Assembly (NCBI GenBank): GCA_028023455.1
Contig: JAQFVV010012434.1
Coordinates: forward strand, 8,119,355-8,183,354
Reading direction: 5' to 3'
DNA: 64,000 nt
Source of the DNA: Epiperipatus broadwayi
Taxonomy: Eukaryota; Onychophora; Udeonychophora; Euonychophora; Peripatidae
Shown: positions 12,835 to 24,522 of the stretch, piece by piece
Position numbering within the stretch: the stretch's first letter is position 1
Layout of the letters: each line of letters opens with the position of its first letter
The notes under the pieces: generated by a model
Seen by the model: the letters and a program-made list of their open reading frames with translations, nothing else
What the model was told of the DNA's origin: nothing
Database searches by the model: none
Position numbers and translations under genes: made by a program

Positions 12835-13956
12835 CTATGGTCTCCCTGGGTCAGGAGGTATATAAGGCTTTAATTGTCTCGCGTTGTAATGACTCTGCTC
12901 CCATTCCCTTTTTGTTGGAGACAAATCCCCATAATCAATCTGGTTTAAAAGCTCAATAGTTTTTTCAAACGACATGGGGCAGATCCCCAGCATCATTCTT
13001 TGTATCCACGGTGGTAAATTATGCACAATAATCCGGATAATGTGCTGATCAGTGTACTTAAAAGCAGTAAGAGATTTAAGTACTGTCACTTGGTGAATGA
13101 AGAATGCTGCATAACCCTGTCTGTTGTTCTCATTATATTTTTGACTTGAGAGCTTGTGTAAAAGTCCCTCCTGCTTCTCTTCACTCCAATACCTTTTTAA
13201 AAGGGCATTTTCATAACCTTGGATTGTAATCGGTGGATTTTTCAATAATTTCCACCAAGCCTTCGCGGATTCTTTTAGATAATGGCTGGCCACTGTTATT
13301 TTCTCCTTCTCGGTCATTTGGTGTAAGCATAAAAACTCCTTGACACTATCCAAATGTACATCTGGATTTTCTCCGGGGTCGCCTTTAAATATTTGAATTT
13401 GAATGGATGATCCAAAGTATGGTATATTACTCGTCCTTATTTGTGGATTTATTGTCTGCTCTACTTTTATTTCTTTTCCTTTGATAGCAGTTTCCCTTGC
13501 CCCTCTTGGTTTTTCAATTTGACCCTGCCTCTCAGTTTGCATCTCCGACTCATCATTACTAACTTCTATCTTCTGGCTTGTTTTCTCTTCACTGACTTCC
13601 TCGCTCGGAATTTCCAACTCCTTCGGTATGGTTTGGGCATCTTCTTCCTTCTTTGTATTGCTATTGGATTCCTCTTCCCGATCTGGTTTACCGTCAATCC
13701 CCATACGCCCTTCTTCAATTCTCAACATCCGCTCCATCATAGCCATCATAAGTTTTCTATCCTCTCTCATCTCCTCGAGAATCGCGTAAAACTTCCCATC
13801 ATCATCGTGACCCCTCTGCTTGGCATTCTTCTCTAACCGTCTACAACTTTTTCTTTTATCAGAATATTTTTTTAAAACAATCTCATGATCACTGGATGTG
13901 TCTGATGTTTCTGCGCTATTTCCAGATGATTTACTGTTCCCTTCTATTTCTGCCAT
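12835..13956 (-). CDS. gag: Gag-like capsid protein of an LTR retrotransposon (373 aa)
   Basis: This intact frame starts at an ATG at 13956. Residues 1-45 are Ser/Asp/Lys-rich. About 48-80 is a Met/Glu/Arg-rich helical stretch with coiled-coil character. About 85-170 is highly charged and acidic. About 180-345 matches the capsid region of Ty3/gypsy Gag: F-K-G-D-P-G-E-N-P, then A-K-A-W-W-K-L-L, Y-W-S-E-E-K-Q, and H-N-L-P-P-W-I-Q-R. The protein would assemble particles around element RNA. No Cys-His zinc knuckle follows and the frame stops soon after the capsid-like part, with no pol frame downstream. It is preceded by a leader of about 1.4 kb. The opposite-strand frame at 13441-13836 is a shadow. 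An open frame in a low-divergence element suggests Gag is or was recently functional; a domesticated role is unlikely because both LTRs remain. Confidence 0.85.
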   Translation of the reverse strand: MAEIEGNSKSSGNSAETSDTSSDHEIVLKKYSDKRKSCRRLEKNAKQRGHDDDGKFYAILEEMREDRKLMMAMMERMLRIEEGRMGIDGKPDREEESNSNTKKEEDAQTIPKELEIPSEEVSEEKTSQKIEVSNDESEMQTERQGQIEKPRGARETAIKGKEIKVEQTINPQIRTSNIPYFGSSIQIQIFKGDPGENPDVHLDSVKEFLCLHQMTEKEKITVASHYLKESAKAWWKLLKNPPITIQGYENALLKRYWSEEKQEGLLHKLSSQKYNENNRQGYAAFFIHQVTVLKSLTAFKYTDQHIIRIIVHNLPPWIQRMMLGICPMSFEKTIELLNQIDYGDLSPTKREWEQSHYNARQLKPYIPPDPGRP

Positions 13957-15370
13957 TTTATATTCTTTTATTAATTATATGTGTAATTCTAGCACGTGAA
14001 TTAGTTATTTGCGAAATATTTTTTTATTTATATATATTCATAAAAGATACTGATCCCTGATCCTATATGCCAAATCCTCCCCCGCTGCTGATACTGTTCC
14101 CACCTTTCTCATCCAGTTTGTGTGTCTTCCTTCCTTTCTCTTTTTTTTTCTTTCGCCTACGTTCCGATTGATTTCTGTTATATAAAACCCTTTTTTTTTC
14201 ACTTTTTTTTATGTATATATGATATGATAACGTGTATCTAAATTATTAATAAGGGAAGAGAAAAACTTTATTTCACCCAGTTCGAACTGTTCTCCTCAGT
14301 CCTATAAAACAAAACATATTAACAATTAGTATATAACACAATAATATTCTTATAATACTGTCAGTAACTCTCTCTCTATATATATATCACCATTTCTCTC
14401 TTTTATAGACCAAACAAAAACTCACCACTGCTGTATGGACAAACATATTTGCTGACAAATTTATTTGAAAGGCGCCAGCCAGCAACATGTGACCAATGGA
14501 TAATTTAATCCACTGATCCCCCAAATATATACTTATTACGTGACTTAATAAAACCATTTGATTCAAAAACATAATGTTTTATGTAGAATGTTTAATATTA
14601 ACGCTACTTCTGCGGGGTTATCAATTACAATTTCAAGTTTCTATAACGTAAGTGTATATACCCTTAACACTTTGCCGACTGTATCTGGCTGATTGGTGTT
14701 ATACAAAAAAAAACTTAACCTAAACGGTTACTCTACTTGATACCGGATAGCACATATTCTGGCCAATAACTTTATTCAACTGACATTTATGTTATGCACT
14801 GACTTTGATAAGATTTCTATATTAAACAATATATATACACACATACACGCGTTTATTTTTAAGACATGAAAAGTAATCCTACTTTCTTTGCTTTTTTTTT
14901 TCCAAAAAAAAATTTCAAACAACAAAAAAAATGAACTTGCAAAAGGATTTATGAAATAACATTCGTTTATTTTGAATTAAATAAACGCACAAAATCGCAA
15001 TACAGGTTTTCACTTGCTTTGAAACCATTTCTCAATATTTTTGTCGTTAAAACAAAACTTCAAAATCGCTTTCACACTTTTTTTTTTCAAAAAAAAAATC
15101 TCACTATATTATCTTAACAATATTAGAAGGCAATCTATTCAACTGAAACTACTTGCAAGCAAGGGTGAAAAAAAAATTAGTATATTTGACTTACTCAAAA
15201 CATCGTTTTAAAACTGCGCATTTTAATAACGCAAAGTATATATATATCTCAACGGTATGAAAAAAAAATCGAGTATTTCTATAATTTAATATTTACTCTT
15301 GTTCACTCTGCAGGGTGTGGGAGATTTCTTCATCAGAGCACCATGGAGGGCATCCAAAATTTTAAACTAC
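13957..15370 (-). other. Long untranslated leader between 5' LTR and gag
   Basis: About 1.4 kb without a credible gene; it contains several A/T homopolymer runs. On the minus strand the first bases after the LTR are GTAGTTTAAAATTT, then TGGATGCCCTCCATGG about 15 nt in. A TGG-start is what a tRNA primer site would show, but the offset is large and I cannot match a tRNA. The leader presumably holds the packaging signal. Confidence 0.45.
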
Positions 15371-17999
15371 TGTACCGGTAAAATCACCATGCATAATCAC
15401 GCACAGTAATCCGAATTCAAACCCAGTCCACGTCTAGGAATAAATTCCAAAATGCAAACTAAATTCAAACCCAAACCCCTGGCATGACCAACCGATGAAC
15501 AACACAACAACGGTACGTGGTTTTCCCTTTACTAGCTCGTCGGAAAACACAGACTAAATTACCCTACAATCAGTTATTCATATATATCTTATATTCGAGA
15601 TATTGGTACGGTTAATAATTCAATATATATTTAAGTTGTCGATACAGACAGCAGGTGATTAACTAGGTTTCGGGAGTGATAAGAAAAGAGAGACAAAAAT
15701 AGATTAGATAAATTTTTAATAATTATTGAAAGCATTGAATAATATGTACAGATACGGTAAAATTTTCATACGTATATTTATAATAATTTGCTGCTAGTCC
15801 TTAATAATTGTTTTAGACTGATAAACAAAACGCATGCCAATATTTATATGTTTTAAATGGTCGTACGAGTTGATATGGGAATCAGAGTAATTTGAGCATT
15901 TAAAATATTTAATTACTATTTTATATTAAGTTGTTTGATTTTAATAGATTCAAACCATTACGTATACGGATAATTGGAGGAGGTTTTATATAAAAATATA
16001 ATATAATAATGATGTACTGATGGTTGCAGAGCTTAAGATATACTACAATAATAACTTGCGGTGCATTGACGGAAGACCGGGCGGCTTGTACTTTGACAAG
16101 TCTTAATGCCCCCAAGTAGATCCGGGACACTACAACCAGCCGGGATCATTTTCGAACCCCGGTGATCCAAGAGATTATCTGGAGAAGAATTTCTTTCTTT
16201 CCAATTGGTAGTAAAAACGAGACGCCAATTTAGGCGAAGGAAAAGGCACTGCCACAGTAACATCGAGGAAGAGTGATCGGAAGTGGACTTAAAGCGAAAC
16301 TATATAAAACCTTGGTTATCTCTCCGTAACATTTTCTACGCAACAATCTGATATGACTATTCAAAATAAAACATGGCGAAATCAAAAGATCACAAAAGTA
16401 ACGATTAATTAATTTCACTCTGAAACCCATAACTCCCCAGGTTGTTCGGAAGGTAATAATAGTAACAAAAATATTCACTTTATATTATTACTCCGTTCAT
16501 ATATAAAAAAATAATATAATAAAAATTTAGACTTTATTTTAAATATTTGTTATTTGGAGCAGAGATTAAAATATCATTTTGACAAAATAAAAGGAACAAT
16601 ACAGGTACTTGAATATTTCTCAACTCAACATAAACGAACCAATTTTTAGTTCGATAAAAGAAAATTACTTTTAAAATGAATATAATAATAATACTATGAA
16701 ATAAACTTTAATGGCTTTAACTAGAGTTGAAAAATATTATTATTGGCATCGCTTTGTTTGTAAATGTAAGTAATAATAAAAATATAAGTACATTCACTAA
16801 TGAATTACTATTAGGCACAAAATATTAGTAAATCATCATCTAAAGACTAGAGCACAGAAATATTAGAGAAGAAATTTACTGACAGGCTTTAGTGTAACAT
16901 TTTAACGAAGGAAAACAAGAAATTTACATGTAATTACTTAGATTAATTCATAACAGATTAAATAATAAAATTATTAAGCTTAGAAGAAAGTTAAAAAGTT
17001 CATGTAACAAGGGTTACCATTCTTTCTTCGTCCGGCTTTTCTCCTTGCGGTAATGTTTATGCAGAACGTAGGCGCGCATTTTGGATTCCTTAGAACGGCA
17101 TGATTAATTTAAAGGTTGGAATTGAGAAAACTGGAAGCACAGGAAACATTATAAATCAGCGGCTCGAAAGATTTAAATCGGCAGAACAGGGATCAGCTTC
17201 TTGGACTTAGCCCAACATTATTGCAATCTACCGGGCAACTTCTTAATCACAGTTGAGATGATTTCTCTGGAACAACTACTTTGCTGTAGCTCGAGACGGT
17301 CTAAGCACAGCCAAGTCAAAAAGTAGAGTCCCCTAGTATATTATAATATAAGATGGCTACGGTTGATCATTCTGCATAGTTTTTGTTCATGACTCCGCCT
17401 CCTTTGATTTTCTGGCCTCCAGCAATATCTAATTTTGACTATACAATTGCATTCGCCTTTCTTGATAAGAGTCCTACATTTCTCATTTCCATTGTTTGAT
17501 TTACATTTATTTCTAAATTCAATACATGATTCTAAATTGACAAACTAAATAATTACATAGGAATTCGTGAATACAAAATTGAAATTCATTATCTTAACTT
17601 TCAAAGTACAAACTAATTATTCTATACATTTTGTACACGTAAGATTTGACTAAAAATACCGATCAAAGGAATGTGACTTTTGATCAGCATTTTTAAATGA
17701 CTTTGTATAATTTTGAAAGATTTAAAATTTAAAAAAAATATACACGCAATGAAACTTTTAAATTGAGCGAATATAAACCTACAAACCACACACACGAATA
17801 TTATTTATCATGATTTGTAATATTTATACTTGTAATATTTACATTAAATTCTTTTAAACAAAGCATAAAATAACTAACTTAAAATTTATGTGGCCTGGAA
17901 TAGAAAAAGCCTCATTGCGGGTAAATAGTGATTTAGAATTACCGTACTTCAAAATGAAAACTATGAAACTAAGATCGATCCTTCGATCTGTCTGTTTCA
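15371..17999 (-). repeat. 5' LTR of the gag-only element (2629 bp)
   Basis: This is the partner of 9957-12586. By eye it differs at about 15 positions, such as C for T early in the repeat, a changed CAGTTGAG/CCTTTGAG, and one A-run length change. The right flank continues directly into ATATATATATAT. Confidence 0.9.
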
Positions 18000-18075
18000 A
18001 TATATATATATAAACTTAATATTTTAACAGTTACTATAGACGTAAATTATTTAATAAATGGGACATTCATTGTAT

Positions 18076-18272
18076 AAATGAAGATAAATCCACAGCCAAG
18101 ATGTATTGATGTGCAGCAACCAATAAGACTGAATCTTAAGACTGAATGAAAATAATAACAAACAAAGCTACTATTAATCAAAAGATTTGCTATGGCTTTC
18201 ATTCAACCTGCAGAAACAGTTCTATTGATTTCTGCATGCCAATACATCTTGGCTGTGGATTTAAGTTCATTT
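18076..18272. mobile_element. Small terminal-inverted-repeat element (MITE-like)
   Basis: The left end AAATGAAGATAAATCC is mirrored by the right end after inversion (AAATGAACTTAAATCC). Both continue into CCACAGCCAAGATGTATTG. The pairing decays inward but can be followed for roughly 90 bp per arm. No coding capacity. It is the size of a MITE; the superfamily is unknown because no clear target duplication was found. Confidence 0.65.
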
Positions 18273-18284
18273 AAATATATTTAA

Positions 18285-18869
18285 TTAAAAGGAATTTAAA
18301 CACAGACTTTCAAGCCCCTTCAGTCAATATAACTGATACACATGATCACATACATATGAAAAAGATAAATGAGCTATAATATATGTATTTATTGCTAAAC
18401 CTGCTCTCATCAGTTGGTCTGGATTATCATCTCTCACATAAATATATAATCAGTGCTCAGTTTATATTAAGATAACATCTTCAAGCTTTAATGGACAGGC
18501 TCACACTCTGACTCTTCAGTCATCCATATCATTAAAAATCTGATGATGAAATGCTCAAAAGCCTTTATTGCCTATATTGTCCTACCCATGTTGACCTTAA
18601 GTGACTGACCTCTCATAAGTAGGACATTAATATATACATTTAAATACACAAGAGAAATGAGTAGAATTCAGGCTGAATGGGTAATATTTGAATACAAGTA
18701 TAGTGTATATACTTAAGTGAGATATAATTAGAGGGGATTTGAATATAGAATTTCAAAATCCCTTCAGTCATTCACTCTCTTATATAACCAACATACATAA
18801 TCACACACCCTTAAAAAGATAAATGATCTTTAATATATATATATATATATATTTGTATTGTTTTGAATA

Positions 18870-18908
<39 letters not shown>

Positions 18909-19198
18909 GCTAAACCAATACTCATCTCCCATATATAATCAGTGCTCGGTTTATATTAAGATAGCAAATCTTCAAACTTTAATGGGCAGGTTTCAATCTT
19001 CAACTCTTCAGCAAAGCATATCATTAAAAATCTGATGATGGAATATTCAAAGCTCTTGTTAATGCCAATATTATTGTTTATATCTATGTTGGACCTTGTC
19101 ATTCTGACCCCTCATATGTATGACCTTAATGTGTCCATTTAAATACACAGAAGATGAATCAACAGAATTCAGGCTGAATCTGTAATATTTGAATTCAA
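18285..19198 (+). repeat. Two tandem units of foldback repeat family F
   Basis: Each unit, about 450 bp, carries the same ordered landmarks: a 'tttcaagc/atcc-c..tcagtc' head, 'acaactgatacacatgaccacatacatg', 'gataaatgatctccaata', 'accagcactcatcagttggtc', 'atataatcagtgctcagtt', 'agatagcaaatcttcaaac', 'tttaatggacaggcttcaa', 'catcattaaaaatctgatg', then 'ggctgaatatgtaatatttg'. The first unit is 18285-18720, the second 18720-19198. The family recurs at 28150-28825, 34240-35405, 48813-49035 and 50470-51394. Confidence 0.7.

Positions 19199-19255
<57 letters not shown>
19199..19255. repeat. (AT)n microsatellite
   Basis: About 50 bp of alternating A and T following the F units; other (AT)n runs lie at about 18834-18852 and 18868-18905. 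Confidence 0.9.
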
Positions 19256-19258
<3 letters not shown>

Positions 19259-19737
19259 TACCCTGGTTCACCTGTATATGCTTCAAAGTATTAAGGTACT
19301 GATGTTTTGTTTAGGTTGTAGTAGGCATAAACTATGTAATTAATGTTATTATAAAAAAACTAATGTAGATGTATTATAAGCATTGGTGTAGAACAGATTA
19401 AAGTTTAACCAATAAAAAATAAGAATAGAATATTTTGAAAATATAAAAGTGTAATCAGAATGATAGATTAAAAAATCAAAAGCTATTTACATTAATAGTT
19501 TAAATGTAGTATCATGTTTGTTGATACAATCTGGCCTTTTAAAGATCTCAGTGGATTCTTTGATCTTACACTGGAAAGTGTGTCACTGCTGGATAGAATC
19601 TGGGTGTTTGAGAAATCCAGATTATGACTACTATCCACAGCATAGAATGAGAGTACTGATGATGATGAGTGCTGCTTGACTGTAGTAATATGTTTATCTC
19701 TTTGCATTGATGTGATGATTGTTCTATATATATATAT
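19256..19737. other. Unassigned stretch between F units and second LTR element
   Basis: A frame at 19492-19707 on the minus strand is Ser/Thr-rich and matches nothing I know. The stretch ends in a short AT run that is the insertion site of the next element. Confidence 0.4.
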
Positions 19738-21857
19738 TGTAACGATATATAAATATGTCGTTACATTAATTTAAAATAAAAACTTAAAAGTTCGCAAATA
19801 AAAGTAAAAAACTAAACGCTAAAATTAAAATGTTTGTTATACGTATATACATTCGCACAGATGCTAAACTTTAAAAATATTTTTTCATAAACAAAAAAAA
19901 AAAAAAGTATTTGAACGTATTTTTTTTAATAAAAAAAAAATACAAGATTGAAATAATAAAAATATTTTAATAAAAAAATAACGTAAGTTAAAATAAAAAC
20001 AGGTATTAATTAATTCCTGTAATCTATAAATGGAAATGATTGTTTATTAATTATCTAAAAGCTGTTTAATTAAAAAGTCAGATGAAAAGTTAGATAAGAG
20101 AAGAAAGAGATTTTAGCTTGACCAATGGAAGCACTAAGCCTTGGCCCGGACCATAATGAAAGTGATGGATTGGTGACATTTTGTTCATTGAATCCTTGTG
20201 GATAATATAAAAAGGGAAATACAGTTTTTTCGGGCAGTTCCAGCGTTGGGTGTTTGAGAAATGTGGTATGACGCACATACCACACTCTCGATAAAAATAA
20301 AAATGAAAAGACTGTGATGCCTTGAACCAGCTATTGCCATCTCCAAAACATTACCTTCCAACGGAAGCGTCGGGGGAATTAAAGCATAAACCTGGACTCT
20401 TATACCATAAGCTATATGAAATTAACAGTTATCAAAATCAATTACGAACTTTCGTCAAGTTTTATAAATTCATAAACAAGCCAAATTAAATGTTAAAAAA
20501 CGGACTCTTATCTGACTTTTGTAAGTTTTTAAATCAAATTAATAATGTTTAATTTTATATGTTTCCCGATTGATAAACTTCATTTCCATTTTTTTTTCCT
20601 TATTGTAAAGATTAATTAAATGTATGAAATTTAAGTTGTTTATAGACGCTTGCATGGATTCGTTTGCGGTTAATTATATTTTGGTTTTCATATTTGATCA
20701 AAATATATAGACATTCGATAAATAATGATACCTTACGGTGAGTATCTAAAATGTATTTATTCGGATGTCTTTTAAGTTATTGGTGACAACGCAAGTATCT
20801 TATGGTGAATACTATTGGGTTACTTATAAGTTTCCCTCTGCGATTGTCGGTATCAATAATTTTGTATTTTGATCGTTTATGTTTATTTTGAAATGTTTTT
20901 GACCGTGGAATCTATGTAATCGATCTATACCCAACATTTTTAAACAAATCTGTGCGAACGTATTTAAATGTTAAAATTAAGTCGGGCGTGAATGGCTATA
21001 TAGTTTTGTAAAGTTGTATTAAGGGAGGGTAATCTTAGGTTATTCATTTCGTAGTTGAATTGGTTCAATGGATTGGATATATTTGTGTAATTAGTAGATG
21101 TAGTATGAGGTCCGCTACGGGCAGGATTATAGATATACGCCACACACCCTCTGTTTGCCTATGGATGGGTTTGTAAGTCGGCAGAAGACCGCAGTCCATT
21201 CCTATGGAGTTTTTTGTTAATTGTTCTACTTGCCAACAGATGTCACATTCCTGTTGGTGGAGAGTCAATATCTTCTCTAATTCTACTTACTGTTCAGATG
21301 TACTTTCCTGGCAGTATAGTATTTTGTGATGTTGTATCATGCTACATTGAATACATGAATATATCAGATGGATTGGCGCCAGTTGATTACGAAATTTGTT
21401 GCCTAAGGTTAAATCAGGGAAGAATTTTTTTTTTCAAATGCAGATCTATGTAGTCTATTCATACTTGACTATCTAAATAAAAATTAAACTTATTGAAATC
21501 TTTTTAAATGTAAATTTACAAGTTAATATAAAAATCAAAAAGGTTAAACTTATTCCTCAAAATTTAAATGTTATTTTATATGTGCGTAAATAAATATTTT
21601 TATGTGTTAATTTCTGGCAGTGGCTTTTATTCTTTTATATTTAAGATATAAAATTTATAGATTTTTTATCTCTGCGTCTCCGCTGAGCTAGTGACTTGGG
21701 CTAACGGTCAGAATATTTAAAGAAAGTGGAATCTTAACAGCGCGTATCTGCCTACTTTATAAATTTTTCTAGGCTCAAATGCCTAGATGGCGCCCTTGTA
21801 GTGCAGATATTGTTTTTGCGGTTAGATTTGATCTTCACTTTCATTCCGATTGGTACA
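19738..21857 (+). repeat. 5' LTR of the second element (2120 bp)
   Basis: Begins with TGTAACGA, then TATATAAATATG, then TCGTTACA: a short terminal inverted repeat with a TATA-like core. Ends TTGGTACA. Small frames inside it (near 20070-20285 and 21065-21453) recur in the other LTR and have no recognisable domain. Confidence 0.85.
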
Positions 21858-22402
21858 AACTGGCTACCCAACTTGGGCCGATCTTTAATAAACACGAGTG
21901 CCCTGAGAATTTTAAAAGGGAATCATGCCCGTAAATTTTTTCTGAAAATTATATAGATAAATGTTTTGTATTAACGTAAAGTTACAGTTTGAAATTTTGT
22001 CTTAAAGGTACTGCCAGTAAGAAAAATTGCGCATATGTAAAGGGAAATACGAGGAATAAAAACTAATAAATAAAATGTAATAATAAATATAAATCATAAT
22101 TTTTTTTTTAAAAAAGTCTTGTTAAATTAAAATCTAATCGTTGAACTTGCCTAAGTAATAGTTAAAGGTAGGAGAAATGAAACTTGGAAGGGAGGGGGCA
22201 GAAATTTAGCTGGTAGTAAGGAATCATCAGTCAACTTTTTTTTTATCATTATATTTGTAATTACTGTTTTGTCTTTGAAAAAAAAAAGTTTGTCCTTTTG
22301 AAATTTTCATATATATTCAATTTGTGTAATGTAATTACTAACACTAAGTAAAGTCTTTTTTTTTTTTTAATGTTTTTATTTTTTTGAGGAAGTTTACTGA
22401 TA
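21858..22402 (+). other. Short internal region of the second LTR element
   Basis: About 545 bp with no open frame of note. It contains a purine-rich run GGAAGGGAGGGGG at 22186-22198, but that lies about 200 bp before the right LTR. A weaker TGAGGAAG at about 22386 is closer to the LTR and could serve as the polypurine tract. Confidence 0.5.
21861..21878 (+). promoter_or_regulatory. Candidate primer binding site
   Basis: TGGCTACCCAACTTGGG starts 3 nt after the LTR end. TGG followed by 12-18 nt complementary to a tRNA 3' end is expected here. I cannot name the tRNA. Confidence 0.45.
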
Positions 22403-24520
22403 TGTAACGATATATAAATATGTCGTTACATTAATTTAAAATAAAAACTTAAAAGTTCGCAAATAAAAGTAAAAAACTAAACGCTAAAATTAAAATGTTT
22501 GTTATACGTATATACATTCGCACAGATGCTAAACTTTAAAAATATTTTTTTCATAAACAAAAAAAAAAAAAGTATTTGAACGTATTTTTTTAATAAAAAA
22601 AAATACAAGATTGAAATAATAAAAATATTTTAATAAAAAAATAACGTAAGTTAAAATAAAAACAGGTATTAATTAATTCCTGTAATCTATAAATGGAAAT
22701 GATTGTTTATTAATTATCTAAAAGCTGTTTAATTAAAAAGTCAGATGAAAAGTTAGATAAGAGAAGAAAGAGATTTTAGCTTGACCAATAGAAGCACTAA
22801 GCCTTGGCCCGGACCATAACAAAAGTGATGGATTGGTGACGTTTTGTTCATTGAATCCTTGTGGATAATATAAAAAGGGAAATACAGTTTTTTCGGGCAG
22901 TTCCAGCGTTGGGTGTTTGAGAAATGTGGTATGACGCACATACCACACTCTCGATAAAAATAAAAATGAAAAGACTGTGATGCCTTGAACCAGCTATTGC
23001 CATCTCCAAAACATTACCTTCCAACGGAAGCGTCGGGGGAATTAAAGCATAAACCTGGACTCTTATACCATAAGCTATATGAAATTAACAGTTATCAAAA
23101 TCAATTACGAACTTTCATCAAGTTTTATAAATTCATAAACAAGCCAAATTAAATGTTAAAAAACGGACTCTTATCTGACTTTTGTAAGTTTTTAAATCAA
23201 ATTAATAATGTTTAATTTTATATGTTTCCCGATTGATAAACATCATTTCCATTTTTTTTTTCCTTATTGTAAAGATTAATTAAATGTATGAAATTTAAGT
23301 TGTTTATAGACGCTTGCATGGATTCGTTTGCGGTTAATTATATTTTGGTTTTCATATTTGATCAAAATATATAGACATTCGATAAATAATGATACCTTAC
23401 GGTGAGTATCTAAAAATGTATTTATTCGGATGTCTTTTAAGTTATTGGTGACAACGCAAGTATCTTATGGTGAATACTATTGGGTTACTTATAAGTTTCC
23501 CTCTGCGATTGTCGGTATCAATAATTTTGTATTTTGATCGTTTATGTTTATTTTGAAATGTTTTTGACCGTGGAATCTATGTAATCGATCTATACCCAAC
23601 ATTTTTAAACAAATCTGTGCGAACGTATTTAAATGTTAAAATTAAGTCAGGCGTGAATGGCTATATAGTTTTGTAAAGTTGTATTAAGGGAGGGTAATCT
23701 TAGGTTATTCATTTCGTAGTTGAATTGGTTCAATGGATTGGATATATTTGTGTAATTAGTAGATGTAGTATGAGGTCCGCTACGGGCAGGATTATAGATA
23801 TACGCCACACACCCTCTGTTTGCCTATGGATGGGTTTGTAAGTCGGCAGAAGACCGCAGTCCATTCCTATGGAGTTTTTTGTTAATTGTTCTACTTGCCA
23901 ACAGATGTCACATTCCTGTTGGTGGAGAGTCAATATCTTCTCTAATTCTACTTACTGTTCAGATGTACTTTCCTGGCAGTATAGTATTTTGTGTTGTCGT
24001 ATCATGCTACATTGAATACATGAATATATCAGATGGATTGGCGCCAGTTGATTACGAAATTTGTTGCCTAAGGTTAAATCAGGGAAGAATTTTTTTTTTT
24101 CAAATGCAGATCTATGTAGTCTATTCATACTTGACTATCTAAATAAAAATTAAACTTATTGAAATCTTTTTAAATGTAAATTTACAAGTTAATATAAAAA
24201 TCAAAAAGGTTAAACTTATTCCTCAAAATTTAAATGTTATTTTATATGTGCGTAAATAAATATTTTTATGTGTTAATTTCTGGCAGTGGCTTTTATTCTT
24301 TTATATTTAAGATATAAAATTTATAGATTTTTATCTCTGCGTCTCCGCTGAGCTAGTGACTTGGGCTAACGGTCGGAATATTTAAAGAAAGTGGAATCTT
24401 AACAGCGCGTATCTGCCTACTTTATAAATTTTTCTAGGCTCAAATGCCTAGATGGCGCCCTTGTAGTGCAGATATTGTTTTTGCGGTTAGATTCGATCTT
24501 CACTTTCATTCCAAGTGGTA
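22403..24520 (+). repeat. 3' LTR of the second element
   Basis: Nearly identical to 19738-21857 until the last dozen bases, where CCGATTGGTACA in the left LTR is CCAAGTGGTATA here. The right edge merges with an AT run, so the boundary is uncertain by a few bases. Confidence 0.8.
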
Positions 24521-24522
24521 TA

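Larger units (their letters stand above)
9957..17999 (-). mobile_element. LTR retrotransposon with gag only, about 8.0 kb, minus orientation
   Basis: Two direct repeats of about 2.63 kb bracket an internal region of about 2.78 kb. The LTR ends are TG and CA. The insertion lies in an AT microsatellite, and the flanks on both sides read ATATAT, consistent with a 4-6 bp target duplication that the repeat makes ambiguous. The only internal gene is Gag-like and on the minus strand, so 15371-17999 is the 5' LTR. A purine tract abuts the 3' LTR on the minus strand. No protease, reverse transcriptase, RNase H or integrase is present, so mobilisation would need enzymes from another element. By eye the LTRs differ at about 15 sites (about 0.6%), suggesting recent insertion. 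It resembles gag-only terminal-repeat elements (TR-GAG) or LARDs described in plants. Confidence 0.85.
19738..24522 (+). mobile_element. Non-autonomous LTR retrotransposon with 2.12-kb LTRs and no gene
   Basis: Direct repeats at 19738-21857 and 22403 to about 24520 flank only about 545 bp. The left LTR starts TG and ends CA. The right LTR ends ..GGTATA, as if the terminal CA had changed, and then runs into AT repeats that match the AT flank on the left. About 11 substitutions plus some homopolymer length changes separate the LTRs (about 0.5%). A primer-site-like TGG lies 3 nt after the left LTR, which supports plus orientation. There is no Gag or pol, so every function would have to be supplied in trans. 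Structurally it is TRIM/LARD-like but with LTRs far longer than typical TRIMs. Confidence 0.8.

Noticed and set aside
13441-13836. 131-codon plus-strand frame
   Set aside because: It lies wholly antisense to the Gag-like gene, which has the better composition and family motifs.
20070-21453. Small frames in the second LTR element, repeated at 22733-24142
   Set aside because: Same reason: LTR sequence, overlapping frames, no recognisable motif.
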